Shown: positions 12,038-23,404 of the stretch, piece after piece | Layout of the letters: every line of letters starts with the position of its first letter | How positions within the stretch are numbered: position 1 is the stretch's first letter | NCBI RefSeq assembly: GCF_018143015.1 | Contig: NC_054749.1 | Location: 34,676,500 to 34,740,499 of the forward strand | DNA: 64,000 nt | Direction of reading: 5' to 3' | From: Lytechinus variegatus | Taxonomy: Eukaryota > Echinodermata > Echinoidea > Temnopleuroida > Toxopneustidae | Made by a program: the position numbers and the translations under genes | The notes under the pieces: model-generated | What the model saw: the letters and a program-made list of their open reading frames with translations, nothing else | The model's database searches: none | What the model was told of the DNA's origin: nothing

Positions 12038-13511
12038 GGTGATGATGTTGATGATGGTGATGATGTTGATGATGATGATTTTGATGATGTTGTCGATAAT
12101 GAGGATAATGATGATGGTGATGATGATGATGTTGATGATGATGATGATGTCGATAATGATGATAATGATATTGTTGATGATGATGGTGCAGTGGTGGTGG
12201 TGGTGATAATGACGACGACGACGATGTTAATATTAATAATGGTAATGACGACGGTGATGATAATGATAATTATGACTAGGATGTTAATGACGACGACGAA
12301 AACAATGTTGGTGAAAGTTAGGAAGATAAAGAAAAATACGAAAATGTGATTCAATAATTACACATTACTGTCTGCATATATCAACCGATGGAATTCTTAT
12401 TTCGCCTATATTATCCCACGAAGTTTCACTTTCATGTCTTTGTATTTTGTATTTGTATTTTTTTTTACACAGAAACAATCTGCTCAAAGTTGAATCGCTA
12501 TCTCATCAGAAAGACATTTAAAAGAATGTCGAATGTCTAGTTATAATTATTGTTATCGTCGAGGATTTTTTAACGTGTTTTAAATAAAATAAAATAAATC
12601 AAATCAAATAATTAGTGTAGACCTGTAACTCAATAATCATATAGAAGACACGTCTCAGGGCCACAACTATTAAGATATGTATATATGTTTTTAGAAATGA
12701 ATCGTGCCTTCGATCATCATAATCTTATTAACATTTCCGATTTTACATACTTGGTATCTTTTCTCTCTTTTCTTGAATACCCCCCCCCCCCCACATCCTC
12801 GCTTTACAGAAAATTATAAAACAGAGATCAAAGCTGCTCTGATGAACGGTCTTCCTGAAGACGAGCAGGAAATCGAACTCTGTTGGATCACCACTGATAT
12901 CTGCCGAGGCGTCGATCGTTCTAATTTCAGAATAAATAAATATGAAGGACCGGTTAGTATAGTCTAATTCGCACTGACAAAATAAGAGAGGTTCAGGCTG
13001 GGGATATTTTGGATTCCGATATTGGAAAGCACTTTTAAACAACATTTATTCTCATTTTATAGCATCAAATGGATTTTGTGATATAAAATTAATAATTTAG
13101 TCTTTGATATAGAAAAACAAAAATCAAATTTTAATATCACGAATCAGAAAGGTAGCCAAAACCCTTTCCTTTAAAATTAAAAAAAGGGAAAGATATTTGA
13201 ACTCCTATTTGGTATATTTCCATATTCCTTTCTTTGTATATGCTCTCCTTCTCAATCTCGGCCTCGTTCGATTTTATAGCTTTAGTTGTTTTTTTTCCTT
13301 CCTAACCATGCAGAGCAAACGAAAAATAATGGCCGCGACAAAAGCTAGTAAAGAAGAGACTGCTGACGAGACTGTCGACGAGTCCGCCGACGAACCACCG
13401 GCGGAGAAGAAGGAAGAAGCCAAAGATGAGAAGAAAGATAAAAAGAAGTCGAGCAAAAAATCATCAAAGTCTAAATCAAAAAAGAAGGCAGAGGAGAAGG
13501 ATGAACTTTAA
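10588..13511 (+). CDS. Canopy-like (DUF3456/saposin-fold) ER-lumenal protein ending in KDEL
   Basis: Exons 10588-10693, 11032-11067, 11715-11855, 12810-12952 and 13314-13511 join with phases 1, 1, 1 and 0 to give 207 aa (210 if a 9-nt microexon at 11450-11458 is used). Residues 1-26 form a signal peptide (hydrophobic STVVVILLAVDFVHG). Six cysteines follow in the canopy pattern: CEGC, then GICEAQ, VCDYW, and LCWITTDIC, where the last pair has the same C-x6-C spacing as CNPY2. The segment between GICEAQ and VCDYW is shorter than in CNPY2. The tail is Lys/Glu-rich and ends KDEL, so the protein should be retained in the ER lumen. Canopy proteins act as ER chaperone cofactors (CNPY3 with gp94 for Toll-like receptors), but the client here is unknown. 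A 3' AATAAA lies at 14378-14383. The gene structure is firm; the family call is moderate. Confidence 0.78.
11450..11458 (+). other. Possible 9-nt microexon of the canopy-like gene
   Basis: The sequence CAATGATAG is preceded by ...CTGAAG and followed by GTACGA, in the same phase (1 to 1) as the flanking exons. It would add three residues (AMI replacing nothing) after CEGCHAVIA. Including it makes the spacing after CxxC closer to canopy proteins. The evidence is splice sites and phase only. Confidence 0.3.
11961..12300. repeat. Imperfect GAT/GATGGT trinucleotide repeat in an intron of the canopy-like gene
   Basis: About 340 bp of GAT-type triplets with GTT, GGT and GAC variants. It creates spurious Met-rich and Ser-rich frames on the two strands. 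It lies between coding exons of the canopy-like gene. Confidence 0.95.
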
Positions 13512-15567
13512 TGATTATTGATAACTTTATTGTAGATGAAAGACCTTAATTTACCGCATTTAAATTATATTGAAGGATAGTTCCAGCTAGAGCATTTTGA
13601 TAAAAGTGTTGGGGTAAGATTATGGCATTCAGATGACGTATTTTTTCTCATTTTGGGGGTTGACTGTTAAAACATTTCTATGACATTTGCGTATAACAAG
13701 CTCATATACAGTGTTATTTTCATTTTCTACTAATGTATTCTAATTGTCTTCGTTCTCCTTTCTTACCGCATCTAAATCACCCTTAACACTTTAACGGGGA
13801 CGTAGTCGAGGCCGGCCTCGTCGCCACATATTGCCGACCCTGGCCTCGACCTCTTGCGAGTCACGTGTATAAAGACCGTGGTATAAAGTTTATGCGAGAT
13901 GATATTCTCCAACGCCTCGCAACTAGTATACCAGCATAGATCGACTTAAAAAAAACATTAAACGTTATTTTTCATTTTGTGTATTTATTTCTAAAATCCA
14001 TTCCAGTCATTTTTTTCCACTCAAACTTTTTCAATCCTCCCTGCAACATAAATTATGTCATGTGTTATACCTTGTAGTTATAACGATATTATAAAAAAAT
14101 CTAAATTTTGATTCATGTATTCAGAATTGTTTATGTATGATTGATGATGTGAACAAAACAAATCTCAGACTTAACTGTAAAATTGATTACATTTTATTAT
14201 ACATCTATTTTATTTTTGTTTTGCAATTCGATATCCATTTGTAACTTGACGATTGAATAACTTTCAAAATTGTTATTGCGCTGTGTTAATCATTCAATTG
14301 TGATTAAACTTTTTTATTACTTAAAAAAAAGTATCCATGAATTTACGCCAAAATGAATTGTTCTTATCAAAAGACTGAATAAAATACATTTTTGTATTAT
14401 CGACATGCTGTGGCCTACTGTTTTCTTTTGTTGACGATGATCGTGATCATGACCTTTACACATATTCTGTGTTCTCCGTTCCTTCATTTTTGAAATGAAG
14501 TAGTCTGATTTTCACAATCATATTGGAGGGGGGGGGGGTGAAATCCCCTGAATATCCTGACACCCAAATCCTCTGCCTCCTTCTCCTGCAACGTTTAGGA
14601 TATACCTACTATCTTTAAAAAAATTGCATGGCAATTTCTTTTTAGGGGAAGGGGGGCAGTGGGGACAATTAGACAATATGTTGGGGTTAAGGCAGATTAT
14701 ACTCTACTTTCTCCATTGTTTCAAATCTATGGGGTTCCATCAAGGGGGGGGGGGGGGTATCCCCATGCCCGACCACACCCGGCCGGTGCCCACTGGCTGA
14801 AGTTATACAAGTTATTAAAATTAAGGTAAACCTGATAAAGGCTCGGTACGTGCACTTTCAACGTTCCAAATGCGATCCGATCTCGGGAAAAAAATGTAAT
14901 AGCCACTATAGTTTCAGTTTCATACAATTTCACTCCTAACCCACTGAGTTAATATTACGTTTGCAAACACTCCCAGTAAATGGACTGTTATTTATTTGAA
15001 TCATAATTATGATGTCATCATGAAAACAGAGTTATTTTGGTTGGAACTTCAGTTTCACGTCAAAATTTTATAGTTCCTTTTTTTTCTCGTTCCAAAAAAA
15101 AAAAAAAAATGAAAATTACAACCGTTCCAATATCTCCCTTTCCTTCTCTTCTCTCGATCATAATAGTTCCTCCTCCTCTTTCTCCTCTAATTCCACCCTC
15201 TATATAACTTCTCTCTCCTCTCATGCTTACTTGCTTACTCCCTTCCTATTCCCATTTTCTCGTACATGCATGTTCTCCTCCGGCGACCCCCCCCCCCTTC
15301 GCCTCACCCTCTTCTTCCTCCTCCCTTTTTCTCTTCTATTCCTCGATCCTATTTTTTTCGATTATACATCTTTTTTTATTTCAATATTTTAATTTCTCCC
15401 CCCCCCCCGAATCATCTTACATAGTTTATTCCCGGATCCTTTATTCTGCTCCTTTCTTCAAACTAATGAAAATACCGTTTTCTTGGGGGGCAAAAGTGCA
15501 TTGACCTTCATGTTTACAAACAAAAAATAACATCCGGGAATTATTGCAAGGAGTGTGACGAGTCAAG
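13512..15567. other. 3' UTR and intergenic spacer before GNPTG
   Basis: No gene supported. It contains the AATAAA at 14378-14383, G-runs at about 14526-14538 and 14742-14758, and a pyrimidine-rich tract at 15120-15420 upstream of the GNPTG first exon. Confidence 0.45.
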
Positions 15568-18500
15568 ATGGCCGCGCACTGTGCCCAGAAAATTTTGTTT
15601 TATTTCATTCAAGCTGTTTTGCTGTTAGACAAAGGTATGTGTATTTTGATGATTCGTAGATTAACGTATGAAAAATTATTGCCAATTCTCTGGCTTTGTT
15701 TTACTGGGGAAAATCGGAACGAGTATGTAGCACTTACCAATTTGATTGGCGATCATGCCTGCCAACACAGCAAAGACTAGTCCCACCCGTTTCATTTTGT
15801 GTTCGGTGTGTGAACCCCGGGGTTGGGCATAAGCTTGCCTTAAGGGAATAAGGCTTAAGTCAAATTGTGAATTTGATGTCGATACTGATTGATATTGATG
15901 GTGATCAAAGATGATCAAAATAAGATCAGCCGGCCATTCCGTGCTTTAGGAAACTGGACACTATTGGACACTTATTTGACATGTTTGAACCGGGATCTAC
16001 CTTACCATGTCCATGATTTTCTAAAGAAATCCTCGCTTCAAGTCAACAATTTTCAAAAGATCTGATGCGAAACCTTTTGTTCCCGATGCGAAACTCTCCA
16101 CACAGAGCATTCGCTTCTGGTTCCTTGCTCCTCACACAATATTCTATTGAACGACTTTTACAGCGAGGGACACTTTTTCAATCGACTTCTGAATTATATC
16201 TATAGACTAGTCTTGAAAAAGGAAACTAAATTATGTGAATAGTTTGTATTTAATGGTGTCCTATTTCACGACTAAATTAAGGCTTGTTGACCCTTGTTAA
16301 CTAATTAATTTTAATTTTATTTTGGTGTCCTATTTCACGACTAAATTAAGGCTTGTTGACCCTTGTTATTTTGCGGTTGGATGACAATGAGAAATTACAT
16401 GAGGAAAGAGGTGTCCATTGTGTACAAGTCTATGGGGAGATCTCCATACATTTCTACAAACTTGATTTGAATAAAAAGAGAAAAAGTGAACAAGCATAAT
16501 GCTGAAAATTTCATCAAAATCGGATGTAAAATAAGAAAGTTATGATATTTCAAAGTTTCGCTTATTTTCAACAAAATAGTTATATGAACGAGCCAGTTAC
16601 ATCCAAATGAGAGAGTCGATGATGTCACTCACTATTTCTTTTGTATTTTATTATATGAAATATGTAATATTTCATATAATAAAATATTATATGAAATATG
16701 AAATATTTTTATTTTCTCGTCATTGTCATATGAAATGAAGTTTCATTCCTCCCTGAACACGTGGAATTCCATTATTTTAACATTTTGTGCTTCAGGCAAG
16801 GAGGTCCTAATCGTCAAATTCGTAAAAATTGAAATATTGTATAATTCAAACAATAAAAAACAAAAGAAATAGTGAGTGAGTGACATCATCGACTCTCTCA
16901 TTTGGATGTAACTGGCTCGTTCATATAACTATTTTGTTAAAAATAAGCAAAACTTTGAAATGTCATAACTTTCTTATTTTACATCCGATTTTGATGAAAT
17001 TTTCAGCATTGTACTTGTCTGATTTTTCTCTATTGATTCAAATCAACATTTTTCTGAGGTGGACTTGACCTTTAATTGGTGGTTGGATGTCAATGAGAAG
17101 TTACGTGGGGAAAGAGGTGTCCACTGTGTACAAGTCTATGGAGAGTTTTTCCATGCGTTTCTACAGACTGGTGTCCTATTTCACGAGTAAATTAAGGCTT
17201 GCTAAACCTTGTTAACTAGTGATTTATTTTGTTTTTGGTTTCCTATTTCATGACTATATTAAAGCTTGTTTACCCTTGTTAAAGGACAAGTCCACCCCAA
17301 CAAAAAACTGATTTGAAAAAAAGAGAAAAATTCAACAAGCACAATGCTGAAAATTTCATCAAAATCGGATGTAAAATAAGAAAGTTATGGCATTTTAAAG
17401 TTTCGCTTATTTTCAACAAAATAGTTATATGAACGAGCCAGTTACATCCAAATGAGAGAGTTGATGACATCACTCACTCACTATTTCTTTTGTATTTTAT
17501 TATATGAAATATGAAATATTTTGATTTTCTCGTCATTGTCATGTAAAGTGAAGCTTCATTCCTCCCTAAACACGTGGCATTGCATTATTTTAACATTTTG
17601 TGCTTCAGGCAAGGAGGTCCTAATTGTCAAATTCGTAAAAATTGAAATATTGTATAATTCAAACAATAAAAAGCAAAAGAAATAGTGAGTGACATCATCG
17701 ACTCTCTCATTTGGATGTAACTGGCTCGTTCATATAACTATTTTGTTGAAAATAAGCGAAACTTTGAAATGTCATAACTTTCTTATTTTACATCCGATTT
17801 TGATGAAATTTTCAGCATTGTGCTTGTCTGATTTTTCTCTACTGATTCAAATCAACATTTTTCTGAGGTGGACTTGACCTTTAAATAATGATTTTCATTT
17901 GTATTTTGGTGTCCTATTTCACGACTAAATTAAGGCTTGTTAAACCTTGTTAATTGGTGGTTGGATGTCAATGAGAAGTTACGTGGGGAAATAGGTGTCC
18001 ACTGTGTACAGTTTCTCTGTGCGTTTCTACAGACTGGTGTCCTATTTCACGAGTAAATTAAGGCTTGCTAAACCTTGTTAACTAGTGATTTATTTTGTTT
18101 TTGGTGTCCTATTTCACGACTATATTAAAGCTTGTTTACCCTTGTTAAATTATGATTTTGATTGATATTTTGGTGTCCTATTTCACGACTAAATTAAGGC
18201 TTGTTAAACCTTGTTAATTGGTGGTTGGATGTCAATGAGAAGTTACGTGGGGAAATAGGTGTCCACTGTGTACAAGTCTATGGAGAGTTTCTCTGTGCGT
18301 TTCTACAGACTGGTGTCCTATTTCACGAGTAAATTAAGGCTTGCTAAACCTTGTTAACTAGTGATTTATTTTGTTTTTGGTGTCCTATTTCACGACTATA
18401 TTAAAGCTTGTTTACCCTTGTTAAATTATGATTTTGATTGATATTTTGGTGTCCTATTTCACGACTAAATTAAGGCTTGTTAAACCTTGTTAATTGGTGG

Positions 18501-21500
18501 TTGGATGTCAATGAGAAGTTACGTGGGGAAATAGGTGTCCACTGTGTACAAGTCTATGGAGAGTTTCTCTGTGCGTTTCTACAGACTGATGTCCTATTTC
18601 ACGAGTAAATTAAGGCTTGCTAAACCTTGTTAAATAGTGTTTTTAGAGTGTTTTTGGTGTCCTATTTCACGACTATATTAAGGCTTGTTAAACCTTGTTA
18701 ATTGGTGGTTGGATGTCAATGAGAAGTTACGTGGGGAAATAGGTGTCCACTGTGTACAAGTCTATGGAGAGTTTCTCCATGCGTTTCTACAGACTGGTGT
18801 CCTATTTCACGAGTAAATTAAGGCTTGCTAAACCTTGTTAACTAATGATTTTACTTTTAATTTTGGTGTCCTATTTCACGACTAGATAAAAGCTTGTTAA
18901 CCCTTGTTAGATAATGATTTTAATTTATATTTTGGTGTCCTAATTCACGACTAAATTTAGGCTTGTTAAACCTTGTTAAATACTGTTTATTCGTGTTATT
19001 TATAGTTTACAATATAATGATAGCCTACTGTCTAAAAGTGGCAGAGTGGTCTTGAAGAGGAGGGAAATGAGGGGTAGATGGAATATACAGGTTAATTATC
19101 GTTTTGGTTTAACTATTTTTTTTGGGGGGGGGTGTCCTATTTCACGACTAGATTGAAGCTTGCTCATTCGTATTATTTATAGTTTGCGATATTAGGATAG
19201 CCTACTGTCTAAAATTGGCAGAGTGGTTTTGAAGAGGAGGGAAATGAGGGGTAGATGGAATATACAGGTTAATTACCATGATTACTGATATTGTCTTGAC
19301 TGATTTTGGTGTCCTATTTCATGACTATATTAAAGCTTGTTTACTCTTGTTAAATTATGATTTTGATTTGTATTTTGGTTTCCTATTTCACGACTAAATT
19401 AAGGCTTGCTAATATGCTAATATGCACCTTATATTCATTCAATTGTCATTTGAAAGCATGCTCCACCAGAGCAAAGATCATGAAGTCAGACTCTTTAAGT
19501 GCAGCGAATTATTCACACTTCTAAGCAATCAGCACATAAGATTACCATCATTGACCAATGTTGCAGCAAAAAACATCAATGTCACTAATAAGAACATAAA
19601 ATATTTAAAAAGTATATTTTCATTTTTTAAAGTTTAATCACATTTATTTATTTAATACCAAAAGTTCCCACTCATTGAACATGAATCACAAAAATTATAT
19701 GCTAAAGCATTTATCAGACTATTAATTGTTGTCAAAAAGAGATTTTCAATATTGACCTTTCCATCAGAAATGATTGATATGATTATCTTGAACTTTCGAA
19801 ACTCTTATTTATTACATATAATGCAAATTAATCCGTTATAAGCATCACAACATTATTTGAGTGAAAATAGAATGCTTGTGCCTCGATCCAGCAAACTCGT
19901 AGGGCCAAATAACATCAAACCCATTCGCGAATCCCAAACATTGTATATGACTTTATACATTTGCCATCTTGACTTCCGTGATATAGGTGTATTAAGTTAG
20001 CAGTCGAAATACTTCTTGCAGGGTGTCGGTCTTGAAATATAAACAACAATGTTTCTGATTTATAATGCTTGATTAGACTTTTAACGGACAAAATTATGTT
20101 TTCATTCATAATTAAAATTATCACGAGAAATACATACTACTCTATAGGTTGTGTTTTCAATTCAATAGCATACTGACTAAATAAAGCTTAGATTAAAGAC
20201 TTCCCCGGGCACGCCGTCTCTATGCGACATTTCAAAAATGTGTACATTACAGTATTACAACTCTGCGAATGTCAACACAGAGTCATGCAGCCCTATAGCA
20301 AAAGGGCAATCACACATAAATATTAGGATCCGTACACTGCAGTTTCACGTAAAGGAACGCCACATTGAATAATATTTTGGAAAAGATACAGAAATTATTT
20401 CACTATAAATAAATTCAAATATACGGCTTGCAAAATGTGCATGGAATCTTATAATTTCAGTCTAATTTCTTTAAGAAAGAGTTATTGAGAAAATAATCAT
20501 TTTCACTTTAGACTTTATAAAGGAATAAAAACATATTTCATGGAGTTAGGTATTCTTAATTATTTCAGCAAGGATTGAATAGGTTAGCTCGTGAAAAAGA
20601 ATATTTAGAGAGTTTCTTACTGAAAATCACTGTCCGATGAGAATTCATATTGGAAGTCACATTTTCCGTAGCCAGGGCGTTCAGATGTCTTTGTTGCAAT
20701 TGCTTTTCCCTTTTTGTCCACAGGGATGAAACCGGCTGGGTGGCATAGTGTACTGGTAGTTTTGTCCCGTTTTGCTGCCTTCTTTTTTCCTTTTGAGGAC
20801 TTGCGACCGGGACTCATAATGTGACGCTTCATGGCCAGGCAGGGACGAGATGGACTTTTGGGTAGCGGGGTGATGACTTGCTCCTTAGAGGTTGATGGCA
20901 TTCCAGACACTGGTCGCTGTCTCTCATGTTGCTCCATCGGCTCTGTTCGTGTTGGCTCATCTGATGGGATCTGCTCAATCTCAGGCTCGAATGCTCTAGT
21001 TATCCTATCTTCCTCTTGGTGAGCATTCCAAGAGTCAAACACCGGGTAGCGAACTTCTAGCGATGGTTTGCGGACCAGTGAATAGTACTCTTGGATGAGG
21101 GCGAAGAAGTTGCAGATACGATCCAACTTCTGACAAGCGACCCTATTTCGCCAGATCCCCTCACAGAGATGCCCTTCGAAGTTGGAGAGACGAGTGCCAT
21201 TCATCTGCTTGAAGTGGTCTTTCGCCAGTTTCCACGCTCCCTCAATCGTATTGGTGTGAACTTCCTTTACATCTCCAGTGTCGTTGTTCTCATACAGCTG
21301 TTTGAAGGTATGCTTATGCTCGACTGTGAAATGTTGATACCCCGTCCTGTTCAACAAGCTGTAGGCCCTCCATCCATCGCTGTATATCGTTGAGCCCTTG
21401 GTGACGTGACGCTCGATGAGATGAATTAGAGTGGCCTCGTTCCTTTCGTCCACGGGGTAGATGATGATGCGATTCGAGGAGCGTTCAATCATCCCAAAAA

Positions 21501-23369
21501 TCCACACCTTGACACCACGAGGATCCCCTCGGTTGAACTTGCACCTACATCCGAATAGACTTTCATCAATCTCTACTTCCCCCGAAAAATTGTTCCGGAA
21601 AGGTACCATAGTACAATTCGTTGACGAATTTGCAGCAAATGTCTCTCATAAAATTCGCCCAGTCCACTGCAGTACGTTTGTAGTCCATCCAGTGGTCACG
21701 GAACATCGATGGAGTGAAGAGGATAGTATCCATTCCCTGATAAAGACCAGGATTTCTCTGACATCGAAATGAGAGCCTTCAAAGATAGAGTTGTGATGGA
21801 CGGAGTGGCTTGTAGAATGAGGCCAAGTGACCGATCCTCGACATCTCCAGATAACGTCACCTTTTTTTTTCGCATTAGTTACTTCTTTGCACCTCCTGGT
21901 GCAGACTGCACAGTTGACTGATGCAGTGATTAGGCGGTTTTCTTTCAGCCAACTATACAAAGACTTGTCATCAAGACTGATTAAAAGGTTGTAGAAGTTG
22001 AATGGATTTTTCCATTGTTCGAATCCCCCCGTCGAAGGGTCTGGAAGGCGCTTACTCCAAGACATGTTGGCAAAGTGGTGATTTCCCTCCAATTTTCCCT
22101 TATTTATACCCTTGATTGCCGCCAAAAATATTAAGTGAAAAGAATTTGCATAATTATACTATTAACATAATAATAGGAATATTCTACTAAAAAAAGTAGG
22201 GGCACTTACCTCTGTTTAATAATATTTGGGTGTTCCATCCAAAAACTCGTAGCGCCCTGTCGATACATTCCATTCATAGAGTTGGTAGTTCCTTCCTCCT
22301 TTGAACAATCTAAACAACGCTCTAAAGTGGTTGAAACTTGACCTTTCTCTACACAGTTCCATAAGCGTTGCCCAGTCTAAAAATACATCAGGGTTAAGGC
22401 CATTAACAAAAACAAATGCTGCCACTAAGCATCTGTTCCAGTGTCTCAAATTTTTTGTCCAAAAACACCTCCTTATAATATTTCCTAGCATCACCAATAA
22501 TATCCTGTATATCGGTCCACAAATGATAGATTTCCCGATTTCTCGAAGTCATTCCGACTTTCATAGAATAATAAAAAACGATAAGGGCCTAATTATTGTC
22601 AAGTCGCAAGATGACTTTTAACACCCCTATGAGGTTTGTATTAGTTCCATGTCATAATCTCATATTTTCCATGAACCAATGGCATCACAGACAAGTTTTA
22701 GAGCATGCGCAAAATATAGCATTGAACTTTGTTACTATGCAAGACCTTTCCATTTTGATATTTCAATGGGGTTGTATATTGTAGACCTATTTTAGTTTCA
22801 AAGTGAATGCTTGATTGAAAATTAGACGAAATCTAAACCCTCCCTTAATTCATGGAGCATACACTGTTTATGATGTCATTTTTGTACATGTAGTCGAGAA
22901 GTGGCAGTAGACTTCCTTGCATTGATTGCACAATGCATTATCTAATCAGTAATTACCCTTTGTAAATTATGGTACATTCCATATTTTCTCATAGGGCAAA
23001 ATATTGAGCATGCGTAGTGGAATAAATAAAAAGTTTTTTTTACTCTACTCGCAGTCATGTTAGTTGCATGCTGTGAATTTTAAGAGTAGATTGCACTGGA
23101 TCTTGTAGTACTTTACTATCCAGAATCACTGAATGACACCTGCTCGCACTCTGCTCAGCGAGCTCATCACAAACCACGCCTTTTAAAACCATATATGGAA
23201 GCTAGTCTACATGCACACACAACCCCCGAGGCACTCGCCCTACTATATACAGACGACCAAAGTGCGCGCGCCTGCGTAATAATTTCCATTATTTTTTTAT
23301 ACGAAGACACTTCTGCCAAATCAGCTTAGAATTAAAATGCACAAGGAAAGAGAGAGAGAGGGAGAGAGA

Positions 23370-23404
<35 letters not shown>

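Noticed and set aside
11886-12354. Long Met-rich and Ser-rich open frames on the two strands
   Set aside because: They are translations of the GAT-type triplet repeat inside an intron.
16395-17877. Four similar 62-77 codon frames ([15 protein letters not shown])
   Set aside because: They are the inverted halves of the hairpin MITEs read in the same frame.
20831-21772. Plus-strand open frames across the transposase region
   Set aside because: Shadows of the minus-strand transposase, which carries the DDE motifs.
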